A stretch of 64,000 nt of DNA from Albugo candida (taxonomy: Eukaryota; Oomycota; Peronosporomycetes; Albuginales). The notes beneath the pieces were generated by a model. That model was not told the DNA's origin, searched no databases, and was given only the letters and a program-made list of their open reading frames with translations. A program made the translations under genes and the position numbers. Shown piece after piece: positions 21,778-32,393 of the stretch (positions are counted from its first letter, which is position 1; each line of letters opens with the position of its first letter). The DNA lies in the NCBI GenBank assembly GCA_040437565.1, contig JBDOQK010000011.1:186001-250000 (forward strand), given 5' to 3'.

Positions 21778-22706
21778 TCATATGGTATTCCTTGGAAGTG
21801 CATCCTTTAAGGCTTGTCCCGCCAAATCAAGACAGGTTTTTCCTTCATTATTTATAGCAGTCAAGTAGTCGGCTCCAGCTTGTACGAGCTCCATCGCAAT
21901 TGCTTCTTCATTCTCCAACAGTGCAAGATGAAGTGGAGTATTGCCTATATCAAGCGCTGTCATAATCGAAAGCATGCACAAAATTCTGAAAGCTGGTACC
22001 TTGATGATCACAAGTATTCAACGCCGCTCCGTGTTCCAAAAGCATTCGAATCAAATCTAAATTCCAGGAACAGGAATTAAGTGATGTAATAAGAAGTGTC
22101 ACATAGGCGTGAAGGCACGTCAACCTGCATTAGGGTAGCTTCCCACAGCTCGCAGCAATGGTGTGCTGCCATAATCGTCCTACAAAAGAGATTTGAATTC
22201 GCACACTACGTGCAATCAATAACAGCAGCACCACATGGTCGACATCTTTTGTATACTCAAGTAGTAGCTCTGCCATGTCCAAGCGTCCTAAGAAAAAGTA
22301 CAGCTGTGCTTGGATCTCTAATTCACTCATCATCCACGAACCGCGATGGTAATGTAACGGGATTTGTCCATTTTCGTTCGAAGTATTAGCATCCGCGCCA
22401 CTACACGTCGATGATAAGGTATGATCTGGTGAAGAATATGAATTCCTACTGGTTTAGTAGTGACACAACACTTTCGATATGTCCGGCCGATACGGCGCTC
22501 ATAAGAGGCGTCCAACCTGCGTCGTCCTGCGTATTCACCACCGTTCCTGGCTGCGTCAAAAGCCAATCTAGAACTTTAAGACTTCCACAAGATGCAGCCC
22601 AATGCAGGGGTGTTCGGGCATCTTCATCTTTTGCAGTGACACTTTGGTCGTTGCTCACAAGCTGGATGACCTGATCAAGATCATTTGCACGCACAGCAGC
22701 TTGCAT
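21778..22706 (-). CDS. PSMD10: Gankyrin-like ankyrin protein (26S proteasome assembly chaperone PSMD10/Nas6)
   Basis: Multi-exon minus-strand gene starting at 22706. The first exon gives ankyrin repeats RTPLHWAASCGSLKVLDWLL and DDAGWTPLMSAVSAGHIESV, very like gankyrin (TALHWACSAGH, DDAGWSPLHIAASAG). Later exons give GADANTSNENGQIPLHYH, DDYGSTPLLRAV, LIRMLLEHGAALNT and finally IGNTPLHLALLENEEAIAME with AINNEGKTCLDLA, matching the last repeats of PSMD10. Introns are short (first donor after 22453). One exon junction near 22200-22260 is not fully in phase, so the middle model is approximate. The protein should escort Rpt3 during assembly of the proteasome base. The start codon lies 48 bp from that of the divergent CENP-X gene. 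Confidence 0.82.
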
Positions 22707-22753
22707 GATAGTATTATTTTAGAAAGTGGGATGTATTCTTGCAGGCAGTTGCC

Positions 22754-23017
22754 ATGATTCCTTCCTCATTAGTGGAGCAGCTTTTTCGACGTGAATGGCA
22801 AGCTCAAGATATGACAAGGGACGGTAGGACTTCTGATCACTCACTCCAAATCTCGAAAATCCAGCAAGACACTTTGCGAATGAGCGCCGAATTTTTAAAG
22901 TTATTCCTCATAGAAGCCCTTCATCGCGCACAAATGGAAGCGATGATGGAAGATGCAGCGACGGTGGAGCCGCATCATATCGAACAAATTTTGGCTCAAC
23001 TTTTGTTAGATTTCTAG
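22754..23017 (+). CDS. CENPX: Centromere protein X / MHF2 histone-fold protein
   Basis: A short gene of 87 residues from Met 22754 (MIPSS). The C-terminal half matches CENP-X/MHF2: MSAEFLKLFLIEALHRAQME, then VEPHHIEQILAQLLLDF, which ends exactly with the LLLDF terminus of the human protein. MHF2 pairs with MHF1/CENP-S in a histone-fold tetramer that works with FANCM at stalled forks and at the kinetochore. An AG just upstream (TTCTTGCAG before 22741) suggests a 5' UTR intron. It ends 8 bp from the stop codon of the convergent FHA-Sfi1 gene. Confidence 0.88.
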   Translation: MIPSSLVEQLFRREWQAQDMTRDGRTSDHSLQISKIQQDTLRMSAEFLKLFLIEALHRAQMEAMMEDAATVEPHHIEQILAQLLLDF

Positions 23018-23024
23018 AAATACG

Positions 23025-25310
23025 TTATTGCGTGTACAATGCTATTATTTTGCCGATTTGAGCTTTCATTTGCAGATAAATTCGTTCCGCAAGATACTAG
23101 ACATTTTATGAATTAGTGGATGAAATCATGATACAGCACAATACCTTTGCGTGCTGATGCTTCAGCAGGTCCACCTGACCAACCGACTTGAGAGCTGCTA
23201 CTTCGGCTAGCGATTGATAGAGCTGATATAGACGAGATAAGCGCTGAAGCTGTACAAGTTAGCAATACTCGTGGCAAAGTAAAAATGGGTTCGACCTGAG
23301 AGAGAATATCGTGGCTGTACTGAAGGCTCGGTCGAGAGAGAGCATCTTTTTGTCGAAATACTGACCCACTGAGACAAAATTCATGTAGCTGAATCTGCTC
23401 CCGACAATTCCGTGACCGTTGTTCGAGTAGAATATGAACTAAAAGCTGTCAAGCACTCAGGCTTCGGTAGAGGTCTGATGGATCTACGTACACAAGCAGC
23501 AGAACGACGAGCTTGAGCTGGGTTTGTCTCAGCAAGCAGCATTGTGCGATCTAGACATATTGTAATACGTTGAATGTGCTGATCAAATTCCTCAACGCGA
23601 GCTTGCAAAAACGCCTCTAGAGTCTGCGGCGATCCCAAAATCGCACTTTTCCCCGCCTGCCGTTTACGCGATACAAGCTCTTCCAAGTTCAACTGCTCTT
23701 TTTGTTCGTGTACTTGGCATTTCAAGTCTCGTATCTCTGATTGCATTTGTTCCTTGGCATTATGGTGAGCTGCTAGAGCTTTTTTATTCTGAAACACTAG
23801 CTGCTCGGTCGCCTCTTTTTTCTTAGTGTTTAATAGAAAAAGTATACGAGTATGCGTTTCCCACAAGGTCCACGCTTGATGTAATATGCGTTCCTTCAGG
23901 CGAGCTCCAACATGAACGAAAAATCTCCTCATTCTTACTCGTTTGTATGCAACTGTCGACCAAGATTGGATGACTCGGCGGAAGATTCGGAGATGAAAAG
24001 ATCTGGCGACCTGCGAGCGTCGATGCTCAAGTCGCTTGGTCAGTGCATACTCTAACTTCTTGAACGACTGAAGCATTTTGTAAGCTGTGGATCGTCTCCA
24101 AATGGAGAACCCATGTTCCACAAACCTTCTATTGATGCTGAAAATGATCTGACGGAGGAACCACCGTTTTCTGTTTGCCAATTCTGTTTCAAGACGCCAT
24201 TTTGCAAGGATTTTGAAACATTGGCGGAAGTTATGTCGATCCTGAAATCCCTCCACTCTGCAGTTGCAAGCTTGCGATTGCTGACTCGCTATCGCTTTCC
24301 AGCGATAAAAGTGTTGTTGAAACCGATTTTGATGTTTCCACATGTCAAAAGTAGCGATCTGCTGGTGACGGATTCGACGTCGATGTGCCTGAATCCGGAT
24401 ACCCAGTCGCCATGCTGTGAATACTTTGAAAATGAACTGATGCTGCTTACGCTGTATTCTTCGATCAATCAAATTACGTTGAAGAGAGGATGCTGATTGT
24501 TTGCTGATTACCAGAGACTCCTTGGTCTTCTTCCCACTCTCACTGCGAAGGTACATTTCCCGAGCCAATGCACTTCCTTCAAATGGCTGAAATCCGACTA
24601 AAATCTACCAAACGATCATTTTAATACTATCCTCCACAAACAAAATCGCTCACATGATTGGCATCTCGTAGACGCTGTAGTAACCTATTTTTCTCATTTT
24701 GTACACGTTCTCTCTGTCCCGGTGGGAGTGGATACCGCACCACATCTTCATGACTTGATGCCGAAGAGCAAAGTGAAGACGGCGGGTGCATGACAGCGGC
24801 TCGAGCTGGAGAAATTTGTGGGCATGACTCTCCTTCGTCAAATCTCTCATGTAATTCATGCAAGCGTTTATCTGCAACTTCGTCGATCGCAGTGTCTGAG
24901 GATGCTTGCATAAGTAATTCCCGAATTCGTTCACGGACAGACACCAGGGTATGACTTTGGTTCCCTCGTCGAGAAGCCTGACGCTTGATATCAAAAACAA
25001 AAGTCTGTTCGGTATGACCAAACTTGATACGATCACAATGCGCCACGCGTCCTGGAAGCTCCAATAAAGATTCATTCAGATAGCATATACCTAGCTCGCC
25101 TTGGTCATTTCTCTGTGGGGAGAGTATTCCTGAAATACCATCTTCAGCCATAGTGATGACAGCATGCCGATCAAATACAGACAGATCCTCCAAGACGACG
25201 TCACATGAGCGAGTCCGGCCTATGATTGTGCGTTTATGTAGCGGGATGACTGCTGTGTCTGAACAGAGGCACGGCATTAGAGCGTCGTGTGACGCTTTAT
25301 TCGCCAGCAT
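23025..25310 (-). CDS. FHA-domain protein with Sfi1-type (centrin-binding) repeats
   Basis: Five exons keep one frame of 689 codons: 24654-25310, 23494-24586, 23296-23438, 23145-23249 and 23025-23096. The N terminus is an FHA domain: KRTIIGRTRSCDVVLEDLSV then FDRHAVITM, with the phosphothreonine-binding GR..S..H pattern. Exon 2 holds repeated tryptophan-centred helices typical of Sfi1 (FKVFTAWRLG, FDMWKHQNRF, FYRWKAIASQ, LAKWRLETEL, FSIWRRSTAY, IQSWSTVAYK, WTLWETHTRI). These are followed by a coiled coil and, after splicing, a Leu-rich C terminus (LYQLYQSLAEVAALK). Sfi1 repeats bind centrin at spindle poles and basal bodies, and FHA suggests phospho-dependent recruitment. Reading exon 2 without its GTGTACGT donor would give a false C terminus. 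Confidence 0.82.
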
Positions 25311-25339
25311 GCATCCTCGTTACATTGCAGTTAATCGGA

Positions 25340-27512
25340 ATGGGTGGCTCTAAGCGATTCTACTATGCTGCCGGTAGAAGTGCTTGGCTGCGAAAAAGCC
25401 TTTTAGAAATCAGTGATGCACTCACACAAGGTCGGATCAGCTCTACTGAGCTCACAAAGCTATGTATCGAGCAGATTGAAAGCATGAAACAGTTAAATGC
25501 GTTCGTGTATACCGACTTTGATCGATCGATTCGATTATCAAAGGAGGCGGATCTGAGGCGAAAAGATGGGAAATCGATTGGGGTTTTGGACGGAATTCCA
25601 ATTGGTGTGAAAGACAACTTTTGTATGAAAAAGGTTCCTACGACTGCGTGCTCCAAAATGCTTGCAGGTACGCCGGTGAGTAAGCCAAGTTATAGAAAAC
25701 AACGATTGCTTGTAGACTTTGTCTCGCCGTACGAATCGACAGCGACTAAACGTTTGCTCGATTCCGGTGCAATTCCAATGGGAAAGCTGAATATGGACGA
25801 GTTTGGAATGGGATCAGGAACACTTTATAGCGAATTTGGTCCGACAAAGAATCCATGGTCATTAGACTGGGATGAACAAGCTGTTGTCGCTGGAGGAAGC
25901 TCGGGAGGAAGTGCAGCTGCAGTGGCTTCTGGTTGTTGTTTTGCAGCGTTGGGATCCGATACTGGAGGCTCAGTGCGTCAGGTAAGAAGGGAATTGAGTT
26001 AACTGTATGAACCAGACCGAATGGATATTTTAGCCTGCAGCATATTGCGGCATAGTTGGATTAAAACCTTCGTACGGTCGTGTCTCTCGGTATGGGCTGA
26101 TTTCATACGCGAGTTCACTGGATACTGTTGGTATCTTGGCCAAAACTGTGGGGTGAATGTGACGAAATTGTCAAGGTCACAAGTAACTGGCTCATATTCG
26201 ATTGTTAGCGATGCTGCTGTGATGCTGGAAGCGATCGNNNNNNNNNNNNNNNNNNNNNNNNNNNNNNNNNNNNNNNNNNNNNNNNNNNNNNNNNNNNNNN
26301 NNNNNNNNNNNNNNNNNNNNNNNNNNNNNNNNNNNNNGCATAGTTGGATTAAAACCTTCGTACGGTCGTGTCTCTCGGTATGGGCTGATTTCATACGCGA
26401 GTTCACTGGATACTGTTGGTATCTTGGCCAAAACTGTGGGGTGAATGTGACGAAATTGTCAAGGTCACAAGTAACTGGCTCATATTCGATTGTTAGCGAT
26501 GCTGCTGTGATGCTGGAAGCGATCGAGGGTCCCGATGGAAAAGACTCAACAGCCTTGCAAACTGACACTTCACTCGACTGGGTGCGTTCGCTCTCAGCTC
26601 CTTCTTTTTAAACACTTACCAGCACTTCGAAGTCTAATGATAAATGGAGTGACCTCATTGTGGGCATCCCAGCGGAATATCATGTGACCGAGCTTTCACC
26701 AGAGATAATCGATGTCTGGAATCAGGGGGTGGAATGGATTCGTCGCGCAGGTTTGTTGTAATCCTGCTTCATCACATTCCTAATTTACTGATTACTCGCG
26801 GAGGTAGGAGCCAAAGTGGTTGAGGTCAGCCTTCCAACGACAAAGCTTTGCCTCCCTTCCTATTATATCCTCGCGTGTGCCGAGGCTTCTTCAAATCTTT
26901 CGCGATATGATGGTGTCCGATTTGGCCATCGCGCTACCGATCCAACAGAGCTTACAACGGGTCTACCTTCAGCCATACTTGACGATTTATATTCTCGCAC
27001 GCGATCGGAAGGCTTTGGAAAAGAAGTTCAGGTACTATGGGCTACAACAAAGTCGAAAAGAGACTAAAGACCTGTTACTGTAGCGGCGTATATTACTCGG
27101 CACATATGTGTTGTCTTCTACAGCAGTTCAGGGATATTATGATCGAGCGTGGGATTTACGACAGCGCATCTGTAGCGATTTCCACCGTGTCTTTGCAAAC
27201 GGAGTTGATCTATTGCTTACTCCCACAACACCTTCAGTTGCGTTCAGTTCAGAGCTTATAAGAGGTGAAAACGATGGATTGAAAATGTATCTGAATGATG
27301 TCATGACAGTTGCAGCCAATCTCGCCGGGCTTCCAGCGATCTCAATACCGGCGCATATTTCTAGCACGGAGTCACTTCCACTTGGTTTACAGCTCATATC
27401 CGCGGCAAACAATGAGCAGAGCTTATTACAGGGAGCACGGATGCTGGAAGTAGCGGTCGCATTTACAAAACAGATCCCTGAACGGGTGTATTCTGGTGAT
27501 AGAGTCCGTTAA
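25340..27512 (+). CDS. GATA: Glutamyl-tRNA(Gln) amidotransferase subunit A, probably mitochondrial
   Basis: Seven exons: 25340-25667, 25716-25981, 26034-26440 (interrupted by a 100-N gap with duplicated flanks), 26497-26581, 26633-26750, 26809-27031 and 27084-27512, all GT-AG and in phase. Amidase signature residues are present: Lys in IPIGVKDNF, the cis-Ser and nucleophile region [14 protein letters not shown], and SDTGGSVR. Further GatA blocks are [33 protein letters not shown] and [11 protein letters not shown] with [10 protein letters not shown]. The enzyme transamidates Glu-tRNA(Gln) with GatB and GatC, and the N terminus could be a mitochondrial presequence. The start lies 30 bp from that of the divergent FHA-Sfi1 gene. 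The 188-bp repeat around the gap is an assembly artefact. Confidence 0.92.
26238..26337. other. Assembly gap (100 N) flanked by an exact 188-bp direct repeat
   Basis: Bases 26050-26237 equal 26338-26525. The repeat spans a GatA exon-intron-exon junction and is best read as overlapping contig ends. Confidence 0.95.
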
Positions 27513-27834
27513 GGCCAATGAAATTGGTTTTAATATCAACAATTTTTGATGAGTTGGCACGAAATCATCGCAACTTTACAGAGTAGTGATAGATACACTG
27601 TTATTTGTCTTTTGTATAAGACGTGTCATGGGTCACTGTCATATGATGGGATCGGTGACTTGCTGCCACAGTGATTAACCCGTAATCAGTTTCTAATACA
27701 ATTACGGCTTGGTAATGCACTTATTGTGTGTGGCGTATAATGCTGACAGCACATGAGCATAATACGTAGTTTTGTCACGACACGTCCGCTACACATTTAT
27801 GTTCGTTGCGCTTGTGTAAATTCAATCAATTTAG
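27513..27834. other. Intergenic, 322 bp
   Basis: Between GatA and the FYVE/peptidase gene, which point the same way. AT-rich, no open frame of note. It should hold the GatA 3' end and the next promoter, but no defined element is visible. Confidence 0.5.
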
Positions 27835-29640
27835 ATGAATTCGCACAATTCAATTAATCAGATTCTCTTCCGTCAAACGCGTATGACCACTTATGCCGCT
27901 GCACCGATCAAGCTGAGAGAACACTTTCCTGCTAGAAGATGCTTCTATTGGGACTCAACGACTGAATTTCCGGCTTGTCTTCCACCAATTTCAAATAAAA
28001 GTGCAAATAATGTTGTTGTGGAAAAAGTAAAAAATGATGCAAAACGAATCGGATGGCAACAGGCACAAATTGTGTCACTTATCAAAAGTAAATGTCTACC
28101 TCTATCATATTCTTGCAGACATTGCAAGCATCAATTTTCGTTTACGAGAAGATCACATCGCTGTCGTCGTTGTGAACTCAAGTATTGCCACAAATGCTCG
28201 AAATACAAAATGGCTTTACCGGGACACATGCTCAAGTCTCGAGTATGCAAATTGTGCTTTGAGGCGAAAAACATTGACTCAAGACACATTGCTGGATTAT
28301 TCGATAGTTGTTTTTCCATCGACTCATCCATCCCTGGTGTGATATTGAATCATGTAATGAGGTATTTGAGCCCCATTGATGTCGTTTCAGCCTCAATGAC
28401 CTGTCAACATTTGCACACTCAAGCTTACTCGGATGCAATATGGAAACCTATCTACTTGAAGCGCTTCTGTCACAAAGAGAGAATTGAGAATAATTCGATC
28501 TGTGAAATTTCAACGCCATATCAACAAGATCTTCAGAGTATCGAATATGAAGCTTTGTCTTGGTTTAAGAAATATGCCATTCGACACACGGCCCAACAAG
28601 CAGCTCAATCAAATCGAGATCTACAAGTGATGGCAATTCTGTTGGGGTCTCTGGGTCTGAGCAGGTATGCATCCATTTTTGAAAAGGAAGAAATCGACAT
28701 CGAGTCACTTTGTCTAATGAATGCTGGCCATCTTCGAGATTTGGGATTTCCTGTTGGTCCCACAGTGATGCTTCTGAATGCTGCAGCTTGCTTGATCGAT
28801 GATAGTGATGACGAGAATGAAGACGATCCTTTATATTTCTCCAAGTCACCATACAAGCAGAACCGGGATGAAATGAGAGAAGAAAGATCATCACTGGTGC
28901 GGCGTGTGCAGCAATCCGTCGTCCGTATAGCGATTATAACATCGCAGGGAAAATTGTGCAATGTTGGATCAGGCGTTATCGTGCATGCGAGTGGATTGAT
29001 CGCAACAGCATGTCATTGCCTCCAAGGTGAAAACTTCGACTGTATTCAAAGCGATCAGTTCATTATCCTTGTGGCTTTGACTGAATCAACCTCCGCACCT
29101 CCATTATGGAAATATCATGCTACAGCCATACCTGAATGCTGTAATGATGTATTGGATTACGCGCTGATTCGGATCGATTACGAAGTTCTGTCGGACCCAC
29201 CCAGCGGCGTCTATATAGGTCCAGTCTCGAACCGCATCATCTCTTCGAAATGGAATGTGGTGCGCACAGAAGACACTCGTGCAGAAACAATTGAAACATT
29301 GCCCGCACTCCGGCTTGGAGATTCCGACATTGTAGAGCCCGGAGAAGAGATGTGGATGTTTGGTTACCCCAGCAGCGGTCATAACACCATCACCGTCCAC
29401 CATGCCATATGCTCCGGAACTGATTCGCAATTTTACAATGGAATAGAAGTAGACAAAGCAATGTTGCGAACAGCAGCACAATTAGATGATGGATTCAGTG
29501 GAGGACCAGCTGTCAATACTAGAGGTCAATTACTAGGACTGATTTCGTTTAGTGTTTTGCGTCAAGATCGCATGCGGGCGATCAATTTAGTCAAAGAAGC
29601 GATTCACACAGCGTGCAAGATGTATTTTGTAGCTCGTTAA
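27835..29640 (+). CDS. FYVE-like finger / F-box-like / SAM / trypsin-like serine peptidase fusion protein
   Basis: A single exon of 601 residues with four domains in order. (1) A FYVE-type zinc finger at about 94-141: CRHCKHQFSFTRRSHRCRRC then CHKC and RVCKLC, with the basic RRSHRCR motif in place of RRHHCR. (2) An F-box-like segment at about 164-211 (IPGVILNHVMRYLSPIDVVS). (3) A SAM-like domain at about 262-322 (LGLSRYASIFEKEEIDIESL). (4) An HtrA/trypsin-like fold at about 356-575 with a complete-looking triad: His394 in ATACHCLQ, Asp441 in DYALIRID and Ser555 in DGFSGGPAVN. FYVE domains bind PI3P on endosomes, F-boxes recruit SCF ligases, and SAM domains oligomerise. The sequence shows an endosome-targeted protease candidate; substrate and actual activity are unknown. 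I know of no described protein with exactly this architecture. Confidence 0.85.
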   Translation: MNSHNSINQILFRQTRMTTYAAAPIKLREHFPARRCFYWDSTTEFPACLPPISNKSANNVVVEKVKNDAKRIGWQQAQIVSLIKSKCLPLSYSCRHCKHQFSFTRRSHRCRRCELKYCHKCSKYKMALPGHMLKSRVCKLCFEAKNIDSRHIAGLFDSCFSIDSSIPGVILNHVMRYLSPIDVVSASMTCQHLHTQAYSDAIWKPIYLKRFCHKERIENNSICEISTPYQQDLQSIEYEALSWFKKYAIRHTAQQAAQSNRDLQVMAILLGSLGLSRYASIFEKEEIDIESLCLMNAGHLRDLGFPVGPTVMLLNAAACLIDDSDDENEDDPLYFSKSPYKQNRDEMREERSSLVRRVQQSVVRIAIITSQGKLCNVGSGVIVHASGLIATACHCLQGENFDCIQSDQFIILVALTESTSAPPLWKYHATAIPECCNDVLDYALIRIDYEVLSDPPSGVYIGPVSNRIISSKWNVVRTEDTRAETIETLPALRLGDSDIVEPGEEMWMFGYPSSGHNTITVHHAICSGTDSQFYNGIEVDKAMLRTAAQLDDGFSGGPAVNTRGQLLGLISFSVLRQDRMRAINLVKEAIHTACKMYFVAR

Positions 29641-29714
29641 GTATGTCCGTTTGATATTTAATGGCATTTTACTGTAAGATCATGTGGATCATGTGTACCA
29701 CACTACTAAGCATT

Positions 29715-32313
29715 ATGGACGCGACATCAGCATCGCTGCATGCATCTCCTGTAGATTCCGAGCATATGGAGCAAAATGCGGTCAAGATAGCACTATACCC
29801 GCATAATTACAGAACCGTTGAGATGATTGATATTGATGGAACTGAAATATTCGAGACGTAAGTACGTTTTTTACTCATCCGCCAATTGAGATCATCACAT
29901 TCACAGTGACATCGACAAAAATGAGATATATCTCCACGAGCTTTACAAACTGAAAGAAATGAATGCGAAAGAATATAAGAAAAGCAGTGGAAAGAGACAA
30001 AGAGCCATCATGGAAGTGCAATCGGATCTGAATGACAACGAGCTGTCGGCATTTGGTGATGAAGCTGCCAAGCCGGAGACAGGGAACGACGACATACAGG
30101 ACGATAATGATGAAGAACTTATCGATCCAAGAGTCTACTATCAATCCATCGTCAAAGAACTACAAGCGGCTGTTGTAGAAACAACTCAACTCATCAACAC
30201 GATCGATCTGATTCGTAAAAGGGAGTTTCTGGAGGAAGTGTATTGCATGCGTGAAAATACCGCAATGAAAGTAGACGAAATGGACTATCTGATCAAAGCC
30301 AAGTCTTTGCAGCTAGATGAATGCAGTCACATATTGATGCACGGAGCAAATTCCTTGGACGAAACGATCGGGAAAGAAGGCATCTTTTTCCAGGAAATCT
30401 TACATGTACTGATCAGCTCTTTTTCAATCCATATAAAAAGCATTATCTAGCAAGTTTCTTCTAGCTATTGCAACGATGGAAACTATGCGCCCCGACGCAT
30501 GGAAATATTCCCAAACCGTTCCGTGCTGGAGAGCCTATCGCGGTGGATTGCAGCTATAGTAGCGGTAAATTATCAACATACTTTTCTGATCAATACTTAG
30601 CCTTCTAATCTCGTAGCTGGCTCCAAGTTTGTTCCCCAGAAGCAGAAAATCGAGGATTTGGCTTTCGCAGAGGTGCCTTTTTAACGTCAAATGCTTTCTC
30701 CCATTCAGCAAACTCTATAGCTTAGACGAACAAAAATGGGACTTGTACAAATACAACTTCCAGAAGAATTCATATTCAGAACACTGCGTATTGAACTTGA
30801 CGATGGCGAGAATCGGGCTGGTTACACCTTACCGGCTCCCGCAAAGAAAGAGTTGTGAGTATGCTGCATTCTCCTGAATCGGTCAAAAGCTCATGAGACT
30901 CTAGGATGACCAAGGCTGACTATGAGACATTGAAAAATTGCGAGCAGGATATCCGAAGACAACAAGAATGGAATACGCGAGCGCTTCAGGCAGTTCGATT
31001 CTCTTTTTTTTGCGAGGAGGCTTTTGCGAGTGTCATGCAGGAAACTCTACAAGATGGAGTCAACTGGACCGGCTGCTTATCAACTGATGTAAACACCCTT
31101 TCTCAAGAAAACGAAACGAGTGCCCAGAAAGCACGAGTTAGTTCAAATATATCTGTTCAGCATGTGTTTGAAGATGAAGTAAAGCTGCGCCTTACCGAAC
31201 GATTTTTTCTCACCTTAAGGCTCATCGATATCGATGAGGCAAAAGATGATGCCAGCAGTATCGAGACAAACGACAAAATCGAATCAAAAATCAGCCAAGA
31301 ACGGAACTGTTTTCTACGCAACATGTGCCGGTCAAGCATGATCCTATTACAGGAGCTCGTGCGGCAACAACATGGCCGGCGAATAATTTTCCGCGGTATA
31401 TGCGATGGTGAGACCGGTACTGTAACGGATCCAGTGATATCCGAGAAGAAAGTATTGTCCGAGATTTTGGGCGTCCTGGAACATGCGCTGATGAAGGAAG
31501 AGATTGCGACTTATCTCGATGAACTTTCAGCTGCCTTAAATATGACGCATGATTCAAGTAAAGGACGAACTGTGAACCAGGGATATACACCTCCAATTTG
31601 TGATTCCATTAGAGGAGTTTCGGTCTATCCATGCTGGAAAGCATGTCCGCACGATGCGACTTTGTCGGCACTGGATTTGAAGATTGGTAAAAACTTTGAT
31701 TCCGGTAAGGTGCTCTTCGGCTTCCAACAAGGTATTGAGCGATTGACTGTAGAGATTCTCCTCCGTGGCACGCAAATACAAGTAGAAGATGGTACTTCCA
31801 TCCAGCGTGTGCGTTCTGAGATGGAAAGCTTCAAAAAGCTCGTGGAAACACTGATACTGAAACAATTAGCGTCAGAATTATATCGAGATGTGACCTCATT
31901 CGGTGTGAAGCATACAAAGCTCGAGCTCGATGGAAGGAGTGTTCGTATCATTTTGGCAGGAGAATGGGATGGCAATTGTATCGGGGAAGGCCGTGTGGCA
32001 GACGATCAATTCACCAATGCAATGTGAGCCTTCCACAAATAATCTGAAATGATTGAGCAAGAATGAACTTGAAACATGTAGATATCTGGAGCCGTACTTT
32101 TTGGATAGAAGGCATCTTGATATTCGATGCCTTCTGCGAGGAATGCAGCTCCGATTCAACGATGATGAAAGCGATATGGAGGCTATATCAGCGCCAACCA
32201 GTCATTTGCAGTCCGTCGAATGGGCAGCTATTCCTGGTCGAAGCGATACTCAAAAGGTTCTGAGGCTTTTGCAAGCAGCCGATGTATTGTCTCCCGTATT
32301 TCGGGGTGACTAG
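29715..32313 (+). CDS. MED17: Mediator complex subunit 17
   Basis: At least seven exons, with 29715-29857, 29907-30405, 30465-30564, 30617 to about 30650, about 30725-30854, 30905-32023 and a last exon ending at 32263 or 32313 depending on phase. Diagnostic points in order are VEMIDIDGTEIFET and DPRVYYQSIVKELQAAVVET, then LLQRWKLCAPTHG with VDCSYSSAGSKFVP (human MED17: WRLRR ... DLSYRSAGSLF). These are followed by MGLVQIQLPEEF and the C-terminal block IERLTVEILLRGTQIQVEDG. MED17 is the scaffold of the Mediator head module bridging activators and RNA polymerase II. The exon 4/5 junction and the final exon remain uncertain. The gene is short of human MED17 but has the same domain order. Confidence 0.78.
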
Positions 32314-32393
32314 ACCAAGATAACACGCGACTGCGACATAATCAAAGTTCAAAAAAGTTGTCCGACTTCAACTCGTTAAATGACTCTGATCGA

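Noticed and set aside
22096-22389. A plus-strand frame overlapping the gankyrin gene
   Set aside because: It is antisense to ankyrin-repeat exons and has no similarity of its own.
24113-24496. A 127-residue plus-strand frame
   Set aside because: It lies fully antisense to the Sfi1-repeat exon, which has clear family support.
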